The notes below the pieces were generated by a model. The model saw only the letters and a list, made by a program, of their open reading frames with translations. It was not told where the DNA came from and ran no database searches. From an uncultured Lachnospiraceae bacterium (GTDB lineage Bacteria; Bacillota; Clostridia; Lachnospirales; Lachnospiraceae): a stretch of 53,120 nucleotides of DNA. The position numbers were made by a program, and so were the translations under genes. The stretch is from NCBI GenBank assembly GCA_910587095.1, contig CAJUMJ010000057.1, positions 1 through 53,120 on the forward strand, given 5' to 3'. Shown here one piece after another: positions 25,276-33,474 of this stretch (position 1 is its first letter; every line of letters starts with the position of its first letter).

Positions 25276-26112
25276 TCATAGTTTCTTCAAAAGTATAGCC
25301 TTATCTGCATCAGATACCTTCATAGCCGTCATAGCCTGCTCTGCAGACCACTTCATGGAATCCATTAAATTCTTTATAGACTCCAAAAGACTATTCAGTC
25401 TTGTATTTTCCGCATACTTCTCAACCGCTTCGCACATCCTCTCTCGACCTCCTTCTTCCTTAAAATGTCGCACCCCCTTAGCCAGTTCCGGATAATACAT
25501 ATCCTTCGATTCCTTACAGCCAAAGTCATGCATCAATCTTCCAATCGTATCGTCTCCCTTATAGTTTCCATTCACATACACAATATGAGAACCATCGTCA
25601 AATAACTCATTCGTTTCCTCAAAATGACGATTGATCGTATAGATCGGTATTCCATGCTTAAAGATATCCGTCCGGGTGATAAACACCATATACGAATCCT
25701 GAAGTTCCAAAAACTCCTGCCCCGCTTTCAGCATTCGGGAATCCATCATGCTGCTATGGAATCTGGCTCGTCTAATGTGCGCCCCTTCCGGTTTTTGCTG
25801 TACCTCTACATTATAATGCTTGCCCGTACTGTCTTTTGCCAGAATATCCAGACGGATATCCCTCCCGCCAACTACAGGACTCTGCAATTCTCTCTGCCCT
25901 ACAACGCTTATAACCTGAATATCGTCCTTTTTCAGTATAATCTTTAACAAAAGCTCCGTTGCTTCTATATTCCCATCAAATACCATAGACATCAAATCAT
26001 CATCAAATAAACTCATTCCGTCAACAATCTGCTCTACAGTTCTGGTATCCTGTCGTATTTCTTCTCCAGCCACCTGATCACCGCCCTTTTTGACTGTCTT
26101 TTCTTTTGTCAT
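25276..26112 (-). CDS. Rpn family PD-(D/E)XK nuclease / transposase-like protein
   Basis: A 278-residue protein of the Rpn / PDDEXK_2 family, whose members are nucleases that promote RecA-independent DNA exchange. The core is visible: MVFDGNIEATELLLKIIL, DIRLDILAKDSTGKHYNVEVQ (split by eye), where the Asp of RLDI and Glu-X-Gln of VEVQ are the catalytic PD-(D/E)XK residues, and RRARFHSSMMDSRMLKAGQ. The C-terminal third is helical (VEKYAENTRLNSLLESIKNL) as in relatives with variable target-binding tails. The ribosome site is a weak GATGAG. A 23-bp copy of its 5' end occurs at 28797-28819. Confidence 0.85.
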   Translation of the reverse strand: MTKEKTVKKGGDQVAGEEIRQDTRTVEQIVDGMSLFDDDLMSMVFDGNIEATELLLKIILKKDDIQVISVVGQRELQSPVVGGRDIRLDILAKDSTGKHYNVEVQQKPEGAHIRRARFHSSMMDSRMLKAGQEFLELQDSYMVFITRTDIFKHGIPIYTINRHFEETNELFDDGSHIVYVNGNYKGDDTIGRLMHDFGCKESKDMYYPELAKGVRHFKEEGGRERMCEAVEKYAENTRLNSLLESIKNLMDSMKWSAEQAMTAMKVSDADKAILLKKL

Positions 26113-26187
26113 CTCATCATTAAGTTACTATTATTATATCCCATGGTACAAGGACTCACAATCTGATTTTTCTGAAAGCATAAATGA

Positions 26188-26286
26188 AATACTATTGAAG
26201 GGTACTACAATTCCCAAAAGCCTCATGAGTCTCTTGGTTATCTGACGCCAACTGAAACGGAATCTGCTTATTGGAGGCAGGGATAA
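26188..26286 (+). pseudogene. C-terminal remnant of an IS3-family transposase
   Basis: The plus-strand frame reads NTIEGYYNSQKPHESLGYLT followed by PTETESAYWRQG and a stop. The YYNSQKPHESLGYLTP stretch is the well-known end of IS3-family integrase-type transposases. Upstream the frame is closed by TGA after two codons, and no inverted repeats are seen, so only 32 codons survive. The rest of the 26113-26371 gap holds nothing recognisable. Confidence 0.75.
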
Positions 26287-26371
26287 TACTGCCCTGCCTT
26301 AAAATCTTCTAAAAATGTGTCTACTCTATTGACTATACTTCAACGTGTTTGCCTTCTCCGGGAAAGAGCTT

Positions 26372-27961
26372 CTAATTGGTTAAAGTGGATTTATAGTAAA
26401 AAGTAATGTTCTCCGGCACGCTTTTTATTTTGTCCTCTTCATTGCGGTACTGCGAACATTCCGCAAACACAATTCTGCCATCGGGAAGGGCGCAGTGCAT
26501 CACGCCTTCCCAGTTACAGGGCGCCTCATAAGCGGGCAATACATTGACCGCCTTGTCTTCTCCCATATTATAGGTAAAAATACCATCATATCCCCATAAC
26601 ACAAAATCCGTATCAGCCCCCGCTGCGATGATATCCAGCATGATTGTTCCCTTCGGCACGATGTCCATATAGATTTCATCGAGAGCGCCTCTTTCCGGAT
26701 CAACGGAGGCGATTCCCATCCGGTCTTTTGTCTGTATCTGCGTATAGACCTTGCCGTCCTTTCCGATTCCGAGCCCGCCCAGGTCATGACAATTAAATTC
26801 CTTGGAAGTGACGCTCCTGATATAATTCCCCTGTTCATCCAGAATAAGGAGAAGCACATCACCCATAAATCCCGCCCGGACATAGACATAGCCCTGCTCA
26901 TCTACAACAATTCTCGTTATCATCCGGCTTCTCACCCCAAATTCCTGTTCCAGAAGGGATGAGATATCCACCTTCCGGAGTATCTCCCTGTCCGCATTCA
27001 GAATCCAGAGCCATGTCTTGTAGCGCACTCCCCCCACCGTTATCCCGCTGTTTGCGCTGTCATCACCGTCATCCATGCGCACATACAGACCTAAATAAAG
27101 ATTTCCCTTTTTATCCTCGTACATTGCGTTTACATAGGTTTCCGTCTCAAAATCGCAAAAGAACGGCTCGGAGTCACTGCTTCCGATCTTCATCTTGTGG
27201 ATACTGCTCTGTCCTGTCAGGAAAATGCAGTTCTGCCCCGCCGCAATATACTGAAATTCCAAATCGCCCGTATAGGGAATCGTCAGCTCCTGCCTTGGTT
27301 TTTGGATTGTCTCCTCTCCCTCTGCAGTCTCTTCTTCCCCTGCCGCTTCCTGCACAGCAATCTGCTGCGCAGGGAATGGAATTTTTCCCTCCTCAATCTT
27401 TTGATTCATGGCCTGCAGACTGTAATCCCGCTTATACACAAAATCAATCATCTCAAGAAGCTCCTCGTCGCTCATGGTCTCTTCCGGGAGAAAAAAGGTG
27501 GACGTATCCTTGTAAAAGGCCACGCCTTTTCCCTTATATTCGTCCGGGGAGGAAATCATGGTCAAGATCTTTTGGGGGAATACTGCTTCCTCCTCATAGG
27601 AGGTACGCAGCCTGCCCATGCGCTCCCTCTCCGTGTCTGTCAGGGGACGGCTGTAATTATCCGCTCCCTGCCTGCTGGTATAAATCTGTACAAAATAGTC
27701 CTCCATCTCCTGTTCGTTCATGGCTTCCATACGCCGCTGCAGCGCTCCCACCGCTGCCGTCACGGTAAGGGAACACATAGCCACAAGCGCCGCTGCCAGA
27801 ATCACCGCCTTTTTCCACGTCATCCTGCCCCTGGGCTTTGACCAATGTATTTGGGAAAGCTTATCATCAACCTCTTTATCTACTGTCCCCGGCAGTATCA
27901 TTTTTTCCCGTTCTGCCATGCGGAATAAATCCCGCTCCAATTGATCTGCTTTATTTTTCAT
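26372..27961 (-). CDS. Membrane protein, probable anti-sigma partner with a beta-propeller-like sensor
   Basis: 529 residues. The first 45 are cytoplasmic and helical (LERDLFRMAEREKMILPGTV), one membrane segment spans about 50-70, and the rest is outside the cell. The extracellular part first has a helical, acidic stretch (80-220). Then it has repeated beta-type units with aromatic and glycine turns (EDKKGNLYLGLYVRMDDGD, VDEQGYVYVRAGFMGD, GIGKDGKVYTQIQTKD) that look like propeller blades. The gene follows an ECF sigma factor by 42 bases with its own AAGGAGGT site, so an anti-sigma role is inferred from context and topology. No zinc-type anti-sigma motif is seen. The signal is unknown. Confidence 0.65.
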   Translation of the reverse strand: MKNKADQLERDLFRMAEREKMILPGTVDKEVDDKLSQIHWSKPRGRMTWKKAVILAAALVAMCSLTVTAAVGALQRRMEAMNEQEMEDYFVQIYTSRQGADNYSRPLTDTERERMGRLRTSYEEEAVFPQKILTMISSPDEYKGKGVAFYKDTSTFFLPEETMSDEELLEMIDFVYKRDYSLQAMNQKIEEGKIPFPAQQIAVQEAAGEEETAEGEETIQKPRQELTIPYTGDLEFQYIAAGQNCIFLTGQSSIHKMKIGSSDSEPFFCDFETETYVNAMYEDKKGNLYLGLYVRMDDGDDSANSGITVGGVRYKTWLWILNADREILRKVDISSLLEQEFGVRSRMITRIVVDEQGYVYVRAGFMGDVLLLILDEQGNYIRSVTSKEFNCHDLGGLGIGKDGKVYTQIQTKDRMGIASVDPERGALDEIYMDIVPKGTIMLDIIAAGADTDFVLWGYDGIFTYNMGEDKAVNVLPAYEAPCNWEGVMHCALPDGRIVFAECSQYRNEEDKIKSVPENITFYYKSTLTN

Positions 27962-28003
27962 ATGCTCCGAACCTCCTTTTGCATCAAAAACCTTCTACAA
28001 ACA

Positions 28004-28468
28004 TCATATATCCGACAGCTTCTCGCGCAGCAGCCTCTTTCCTCTGGAAAGCCGGGATTTTACCGTACCCTCCGGAACATGAAGCGCCTTTGCGATCTCC
28101 CGGATGGAAAGACTCTCGTAGAAATAAAGCAGAACCGCCTCCCGGTAAACCATTTCCAATCCCATCACCACGTCCCATAGCTCGTGATAATCGTCCCGGA
28201 AGGCCGGCATGAGTTCTTCCATATTTTCCTGCGGAATCCTCCGCTTATTTTGGGCATAGATTTTTTTCGCCTCATTTGCCGTAATCTGCATCAGCCACGC
28301 CCGGAAACATTCGGGACGGCGCAGCGTATGTATTTTTTCAAAGGCTCTCAATATTGTCTCACCCACGGCATCCTGTGCGTCCTCATGGTTTTGTAAAATA
28401 CCGTAGGCAAGCCTGTACATATTCGGCGTGTATTCCCGGATCCGCTGCTCAAACACTTCCTCCTTCAT
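28004..28468 (-). CDS. ECF-type RNA polymerase sigma factor
   Basis: A 154-residue sigma-70 family factor with only regions 2 and 4. Region 2: MYRLAYGILQNHEDAQDAVG and RAWLMQITANEAKKI. Region 4: the helix-turn-helix YESLSIREIAKALHVPEGTV with KSRLSRGKRLLREKL. The longest frame starts at 28525, but ATG 28468 has AAGGAGGA 9 bases upstream and gives the normal N-terminus. The target promoters are unknown; such factors usually drive their own operon. It lies just upstream of the membrane protein, which probably holds it inactive until an external signal arrives. Confidence 0.92.
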   Translation of the reverse strand: MKEEVFEQRIREYTPNMYRLAYGILQNHEDAQDAVGETILRAFEKIHTLRRPECFRAWLMQITANEAKKIYAQNKRRIPQENMEELMPAFRDDYHELWDVVMGLEMVYREAVLLYFYESLSIREIAKALHVPEGTVKSRLSRGKRLLREKLSDI

Positions 28469-28725
28469 TCGCCTGTCTCCTCCTTTCCGATTTTGGACCT
28501 TTTCCTCCATTCCGAAGCGGCACAAATTCCAACTGAGCTTGTTCAGGTTGTTGAACTAAATTGCTCATCAGAGAATTTATTCAACCTTGTAATCCATCGT
28601 ACTTTATTCTGCAGAATATAACATCAACGTTAATTTTACCGGCTTATGTATATTATGACCACTCAGGAGACAAAAAGGTTCCCGGTATTTTTTCCGCCGG
28701 ATATTGACCCTTGCGGATACATAAA

Positions 28726-28761
28726 AATGGCTGAAAGCAGCGTGTTCTGCTCTCAGCCATT
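28726..28761. terminator. Bidirectional-type intrinsic terminator
   Basis: A 15-bp stem with two mismatches (AATGGCTGAGAGCAG / CTGCTTTCAGCCATT on the minus strand) and a 6-base loop, followed by T-rich sequence on both strands. On the minus strand it ends the transcript of the binding protein and chemoreceptor, 137 bases after their last stop, and protects the ECF sigma gene from read-through. A second weaker hairpin, with TTGAATAAATT-type arms, lies at about 28547-28586 in the sigma leader. Confidence 0.85.
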
Positions 28762-28816
28762 CTATATTTTTTCTTCTTCTGATTTCATGACTCTCTACTG
28801 TCTTTTCTTTTGCCAT
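28762..28816 (-). pseudogene. 5' fragment of a second Rpn-type gene
   Basis: A frame beginning MAKEKTVESHEIRRRKN. Its first 23 bases, including GAG before ATG, match the Rpn gene start at 26093-26115 with one mismatch. The bases further upstream are also loosely alike (GGGATA and following). After about 15 codons it runs into a terminator hairpin. I read it as a left-over 5' end of a paralogue. Confidence 0.45.
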
Positions 28817-28897
28817 CTCGTAACCCATGATCCGGATAGTCACTAAATAAGTAGTATCCCATCCAAACAGAATACTCCTTACCTGCCACTCAAACCT

Positions 28898-29878
28898 CTA
28901 TTTGCTGTACTGCGACACATTTGTGCTGTCCACTTTTTCAAACGGAACCCAAACGTATTTACCATCCTCGCTGACACCCTCAAGCGATTCGACAGATTCT
29001 CCTCTGGCAAACTGTATCGCTGCCTTTACTGCTGCCTGCCCCTGTCCAACGCCGGACTGGCAGACGGTAAATGCCATCTCTCCGTTTTTGATCGCGGCGC
29101 ATCCCTCCGCGGTCGCATCCACCCCCAGCACCGGCAAAGCGCTCAGATCGATATTTGCCGCTTTACACGCTTCAATCACTCCAATCGCCATAGAGTCATT
29201 CTCGCAAAGCACACAGTCCACAGGCGACCCTGTTCTCAAAAATATTTCAAACAGGTGCTTCGCCAGCTCCTGGTCCCAGTCTGCATAATCCTCAAATACG
29301 TAATTGATTGTCTTTCCGCTGCTCTCCAGCGTCTGCTTTACTCCTTTGGTTCTTCCGTCCGTCGCTGAATGCGCTTTCTCCCCTTTTAGCAGCACAACGT
29401 TAATTTCCTGGCGGTCCGCCATCTTACTGAGCACATATTCCGCCTGAAACTGCCCTGCCACAAATTCGTCGGACCCCGCATAGACATATTCCCCTTCTTT
29501 TAGCTGCTTTTCATCCGGACAGCTATTGATAAAGACAATCGGTATGTCACCCGCACTCGCTTTCAGCTCCACAACCGTCTCGGAAGAAACGGGACTGCAA
29601 AGAATCACATTGTATCCCTCTGTCTGTGCCGCTTTCAGATAATTCACCTGATTTTCAATCGAACCTTCCGCATCCTTAAAATCAAACTGCACACCCTCCG
29701 CATTGGCGGTTTCTCTTGCTGCCTCAACGAGTGTCCCACGAAAGTTGTCCATTTGGTTCAGGACGAGAAGAATTTTTATGTCTTTGTTTGAAGCAACGCC
29801 GCTGTCGCTCCCACAGCCGGTAAGCGCTAAAATCCCGATCATCACCACGCCTAACAATATTCCCAGCTTTTTTCTCAT
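28898..29878 (-). CDS. Sugar-type periplasmic binding lipoprotein coupled to a chemoreceptor
   Basis: A 326-residue substrate-binding protein of the LacI/RbsB-like (type 1) fold. The lipobox LALTGC puts the mature N-terminal Cys at residue 22, so it is anchored outside the membrane. Two-lobed fold motifs are visible: ILLVLNQMDNFRGTLVEAA, VNYLKAAQTEGYNVILCSPV, SDEFVAGQFQAEYVL, CVLCENDSMAIGVIEA and LPVLGVDATAEGCAAIKNGE. The ligand is probably a sugar or a related small molecule. No transporter permease or ATPase gene is nearby. It overlaps the stop of the chemoreceptor gene by 4 bases (ATGA), so it probably presents its ligand to that receptor rather than feeding import. Confidence 0.9.
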   Translation of the reverse strand: MRKKLGILLGVVMIGILALTGCGSDSGVASNKDIKILLVLNQMDNFRGTLVEAARETANAEGVQFDFKDAEGSIENQVNYLKAAQTEGYNVILCSPVSSETVVELKASAGDIPIVFINSCPDEKQLKEGEYVYAGSDEFVAGQFQAEYVLSKMADRQEINVVLLKGEKAHSATDGRTKGVKQTLESSGKTINYVFEDYADWDQELAKHLFEIFLRTGSPVDCVLCENDSMAIGVIEACKAANIDLSALPVLGVDATAEGCAAIKNGEMAFTVCQSGVGQGQAAVKAAIQFARGESVESLEGVSEDGKYVWVPFEKVDSTNVSQYSK

Positions 29879-31881
29879 ACCTCATCCTCCCTATCCACCT
29901 TGAACATGTTCACCTGATTTGCCAGCTCTACCGCCGACTCAGTCAGCTCTTTTGCTCCTTCCGCAACTGTCTCACTGTTTTCGGTAATGCTGTGCGCATG
30001 CTCTACCATCGTAGTCGACGTCGCCAGAATCTCCTCGGAGCTTGCCGCCTGCTCCTCCGAAATTGCGGCAACATTTATCGCAACATTATCTACTTTCTCC
30101 ACCTTTTCCATCATCTGCTGTACCAGATTATTGACCTCACCAATATTGTCAAAGATCAAATCAAATGTCTGCAGCGCATCCTTCACCATCTCGCCGCTGC
30201 TCTGGATATTTTCTACACTGTCCTCCGCCTGGCTGACCGCATCCTTCACGAGAGCATTGATCTCGGAAATCAGGCTCTCGATATTATGTACGGAGTTAGA
30301 ACTGGTCTGCGCGAGTTTACCGATCTCTGTTGCCACTACCGCAAAGCCTTTTCCCGCGTCTCCTGCCCTGGCCGCCTCAATCGAGGCATTTAGCGACAGC
30401 AGGTTAGTCTCGTCCGCAATATCACTGATAACACCTGTAATATTTGTAATTTCCTCGGACGCCTTTCCCACCTTGTCAACTGCCTGCTGAAGTTTCATCA
30501 TCGATTCATTGATGTTCCTCATCGCAACGCCGACGTTCTGCATATCCGCTTTTCCCTGACGGGAAACCTTAACAGTCGTCTTCACCTTGAGGTCTACCTG
30601 TTCACCGTCCTCCCTGGTATTCGCAACTACCGCTGCAAGCGTGGTGGCATTTTCCGCTATCTCGTTCACCGAAACGGAGAGCTGTTCTACCGTGTTATTC
30701 AGCTCCTGCATAGACTCGCCCTGCAATCTGGAAGCGTTATACATTTCACCGGAGACATCGTTGCTGTTGTCTGCCTGGACATGCAGCTTGTCGGAAACAC
30801 CGTGAATGGACAAAATCATACTGCGCATGGATTGGATAAACCGCTCCACGCTGCGGCTCATAACGCCGATTTCATCATTGCTTTTTGTCGTTACCTGAAC
30901 CGTAAAATCGCCGTCGGTCATAGCCGTAATAATCCTTGTCAGCTCCTTGACCGGCTTGATGACTACATGCACAACGCGCTCAATCAAAATGGCAAGCAGC
31001 AAAAGCGATACAAGCCCGATCACAACCATAAGGATTCTGACGCCGTTGATATCCGCATAAATCGTTTCCGTCGGAATGTAGGAAACCAAAATCCAGTCCG
31101 TTCCTTCTATTTCCGTAAACGCTGTCATCCTTTCATCTATTTCCGTCATGCGGTAATCATGCTGGTTGAGCTTTTCCGCCACATCACGCATGAATACATC
31201 GCCGGTGTCAACAAGCTTCGTGGAAATCAGACTGTTATCCCGATGAGCGAGAATCGTGCCGTCCTTGGAATTAACCAGAAATGCCTGCGCATCCTCCATC
31301 TCAATAAAGCTGTTTACGATAATGCTGATACGCTGCAAAGACAAATCCGCTGAGATAACCCTTAAAACATCCGATCCGTCATCCAAAATACCGGAGGCGC
31401 TCACGAGTGCTTCCCCGTTCTCGTCCATATACGCATCCGTAAATCCCATATTCAGTCTTGTGATACCGTCCCGATACCAGACGGATTCCAACAGATTTCC
31501 TTCCGTCTTGTCCGACCCCGCCGCTTTTATAAGCTTTCCGTTTTCATCCGCCACATAAAGTCCTTCCGGATAGTTGTCATTGAACTGATAATAACTGTCC
31601 AGTATACCCTGCAGTGCCGCCTCATCCGGCCTGGTCCCCTCAATTGCCTGCTTTACTGTCTGAAACGCAGACAGATTTTCATCCAGCCACGACTCAATCT
31701 CATTGGCCTGATTTGCAATGGACGATCCTAATAGATTCTGCGAATACTCTGTGATAATATTCCTGGAAATCAGATAAGAGGTCGCGGCAACAGCCAATAC
31801 CATAACTGCAACTACCGGCAGTATCGTCCCCAATAGCTTCGCCTTGATCGGACGCATCTTGTTCTTTGCTTCTTTTCCCAT
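29875..31881 (-). CDS. Methyl-accepting chemotaxis protein with dCache-type sensor
   Basis: A chemoreceptor that signals to CheA/CheW. Order: a membrane segment near the N-terminus (LLGTILPVVAVMVLAVAA), a large extracellular dCache-like domain (YPEGLYVADENGKLIK, DAYMDENGEALVSASGIL), a second membrane segment (VVIGLVSLLLLAILI), HAMP, and a long coiled-coil signalling domain with the tip motif ISDIADETNLLSLNASIEAA followed by RAGDAGKGFAVVA. The frame is open to 31929, but the promoter -10 box ends 6 bases before that ATG, so transcription would start about there. ATG 31881 with AGAGGAAG upstream is chosen (668 residues). The binding-protein gene follows with a 4-base overlap. Confidence 0.92.
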   Translation of the reverse strand: MGKEAKNKMRPIKAKLLGTILPVVAVMVLAVAATSYLISRNIITEYSQNLLGSSIANQANEIESWLDENLSAFQTVKQAIEGTRPDEAALQGILDSYYQFNDNYPEGLYVADENGKLIKAAGSDKTEGNLLESVWYRDGITRLNMGFTDAYMDENGEALVSASGILDDGSDVLRVISADLSLQRISIIVNSFIEMEDAQAFLVNSKDGTILAHRDNSLISTKLVDTGDVFMRDVAEKLNQHDYRMTEIDERMTAFTEIEGTDWILVSYIPTETIYADINGVRILMVVIGLVSLLLLAILIERVVHVVIKPVKELTRIITAMTDGDFTVQVTTKSNDEIGVMSRSVERFIQSMRSMILSIHGVSDKLHVQADNSNDVSGEMYNASRLQGESMQELNNTVEQLSVSVNEIAENATTLAAVVANTREDGEQVDLKVKTTVKVSRQGKADMQNVGVAMRNINESMMKLQQAVDKVGKASEEITNITGVISDIADETNLLSLNASIEAARAGDAGKGFAVVATEIGKLAQTSSNSVHNIESLISEINALVKDAVSQAEDSVENIQSSGEMVKDALQTFDLIFDNIGEVNNLVQQMMEKVEKVDNVAINVAAISEEQAASSEEILATSTTMVEHAHSITENSETVAEGAKELTESAVELANQVNMFKVDREDEV

Positions 31882-31934
31882 TTGTCTTTCTTCCTCTTTG
31901 GATAAGCCTGGTTGATAAGTTCCTTCCATAAATA

Positions 31935-31963
31935 TTATACTCCCCTATCCCAAAGCGCACAAT
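31935..31963 (-). promoter_or_regulatory. Promoter of the chemoreceptor operon
   Basis: TTGTGC (31958-31963) and a perfect TATAAT (31935-31940) with a 17-base gap on the minus strand. The predicted start of transcription is near 31929, which decides the start-codon choice for the chemoreceptor. Confidence 0.65.
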
Positions 31964-32057
31964 GAAAAATCGTCATTACTTTTCACACGCGCCAGAATAT
32001 CTGCTCTTTGCATTCTCTTTTCCTTGCATTACCGGTCGCAATCGTTTATGATAGGAT

Positions 32058-32206
32058 AAAACAGGTGCCCGCAAGGGAGAATAGGGAAGTAAGTTGCACT
32101 TCACGGTCACGCCGCTGTACAGGAAGAGTGCAGATCAACATGCCACTGGGAAACCGGGAAGGTGAATCTGCATGAGGAAGCCTTAGTCAGAATACCTGCC
32201 TGTTTT
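32058..32206 (+). promoter_or_regulatory. Cobalamin (adenosylcobalamin-type) riboswitch
   Basis: The conserved core is visible. The closing stem P1 is AAAACAGG (32058-32065) / CCTGTTTT (32199-32206). Inside are GGGAATAGGGAA-like bases near 32080-32091, the B12 box GCCACTGGGAAACCGGGAAG (about 32138-32157) and the downstream CTGCATGAGGAAGCCTTAGT / CAGAATACCTGCC segment. Binding of a corrinoid should favour the terminator at 32259-32288 and reduce expression of the genes that follow. The remainder of the 31930-32451 gap holds only the chemoreceptor promoter on the other strand. Confidence 0.95.
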
Positions 32207-32258
32207 AGTCGGATCATGCGTTACGAGGGATGACAGCATGATTGCGCATCTTATTTGT

Positions 32259-32288
32259 GCTGCCCTCAAATCTCACGGCAGCTTTTTT
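32259..32288 (+). terminator. Riboswitch expression-platform terminator
   Basis: GCTGCC / GGCAGC stem with a 12-base loop followed by six T. It lies 53 bases after the riboswitch core and 164 bases before the DUF4430 gene, so control by premature termination is expected. Confidence 0.85.
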
Positions 32289-32451
32289 ATGTCCAAAATT
32301 TCCCTCATACAATACAAAAATGTACTCTCGGAGTCTCTTTGTGCCTGGTTTTGTGAGATGATTTTATATGCATATGGCGGAAAATCTGCCACAAAGGCAA
32401 GTGCAAAAGCGATTCCGAGAGTACATAAAAGAAAAAAGGAGCGTTAAACTT

Positions 32452-32859
32452 ATGAATGCAGGACCGAAAAACACCAAAAAAATTCTGATCGCCCTCGCGG
32501 CTCTTCTCGTCGTCATCGCAGCTCTTCTTGGCGTCTATCAATTCACGAGGGGACACGCCGTCCAGGGCGGGAAGGATATCACCGTCGAAGTGGTACATAA
32601 AGACGGTTCTCTCAAAACCTTTGAATATCAAACAGATCTGGAATATCTCGGGGAACTGCTCACACAGGAAAAGCTCGTCTCCGGCGAATCAGGCGCTTAC
32701 GGCCTGTTTATCACATCCGTGGACGGCGAGACTGCGGACGATTCAAATCAGGAATGGTGGTGTATTACAAAGAACAGCGAACAGCTCAATACTTCCGCCG
32801 ACCAGACGCCTATCGCTGACGGCGAAAAATACGAGCTGACTCTTACGGTCGGATACTGA
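32452..32859 (+). CDS. DUF4430 protein, membrane-anchored, riboswitch-controlled
   Basis: A 135-residue protein: a short basic start (MNAGPKNTKK), one membrane segment (about 10-29) and an extracellular DUF4430 domain. That domain is related to the C-terminal beta domain of intrinsic factor and transcobalamin. Typical are TVEVVHKDGSLKTFEYQTD, the LGELL helix, the GLFITSVDGE strand, WWCITKN and a final YELTLTVGY strand. The frame is open from 32368, but ATG 32452 has AAGGAG 10 bases before it. Given the cobalamin riboswitch upstream and the S component 64 bases downstream, I infer surface capture of a corrinoid for import. Confidence 0.88.
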   Translation: MNAGPKNTKKILIALAALLVVIAALLGVYQFTRGHAVQGGKDITVEVVHKDGSLKTFEYQTDLEYLGELLTQEKLVSGESGAYGLFITSVDGETADDSNQEWWCITKNSEQLNTSADQTPIADGEKYELTLTVGY

Positions 32860-32923
32860 TCGGCCCTCGCACCCCCACGGGAAATCAGCGGCTGCTTACA
32901 ATAACAGAAGGAGAAATACGGAC

Positions 32924-33445
32924 ATGAGCGAAAATACAGACAGCCATTCTGGCATGACCGCCCGCATCGTCACGGCAGGAGTTCTCAGCGCCATCCTGCT
33001 GGTTGGACAGGTAGGCATGTCCTTCCTTCCCAATATCGAACCCGTCAGTACCCTGATCATCCTATACACCCTGATATACAAAAAGCGTGTGTTTCCTGTT
33101 ATATACACCTTTGTTCTTCTGGAGGGGGTTCTTTTTGGTTTCGGTATCTGGTGGATCAGTTATCTGTATATCTGGAGCATTCTGGCGCTGATTGCCCTTG
33201 CTTTCCAAAAGCTGGATTCCGCCATCCTCTGGGCCGTTGTCTCCGGTTCCTTCGGCCTTCTGTTTGGCGCGCTCTGCGCCATCCCCTACCTGATATCCGG
33301 TGGTCCCGGTGCCGCTTTCGCCTACTGGGCCGCCGGGATTCCTTATGACATTTTGCACTGCCTCGGAAATTTTGTACTAACCTTGATTCTCTATCGCCCC
33401 CTGCTTAATCTGCTTGGGCGCCTGCAGACGTCCCGGCAAAACTGA
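32924..33445 (+). CDS. ECF transporter S component, probably for a corrinoid
   Basis: A 173-residue, very hydrophobic protein with about six membrane segments, the size and shape of S components of energy-coupling-factor importers. These give substrate specificity and share the EcfT/EcfA energising module encoded elsewhere. Segments include IVTAGVLSAILLVGQVGMSF, PVIYTFVLLEGVLFGFGIWW and ILHCLGNFVLTLILY. Its place behind a cobalamin riboswitch and a DUF4430 protein points to B12 or a B12 precursor as substrate. The start has AGAAGGAG 9 bases upstream. The shared terminator at 33475-33513 ends the operon. Confidence 0.87.
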   Translation: MSENTDSHSGMTARIVTAGVLSAILLVGQVGMSFLPNIEPVSTLIILYTLIYKKRVFPVIYTFVLLEGVLFGFGIWWISYLYIWSILALIALAFQKLDSAILWAVVSGSFGLLFGALCAIPYLISGGPGAAFAYWAAGIPYDILHCLGNFVLTLILYRPLLNLLGRLQTSRQN

Positions 33446-33474
33446 GTCGACCGGATCTCCGATGCAAATATAGC

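Noticed and set aside
26959..27768. 269-codon plus-strand frame opposite the anti-sigma candidate
   Set aside because: Its translation is Ser/Pro/Arg/Cys-rich and typical of an antisense frame; the minus-strand gene has an AAGGAGGT site and operon context.
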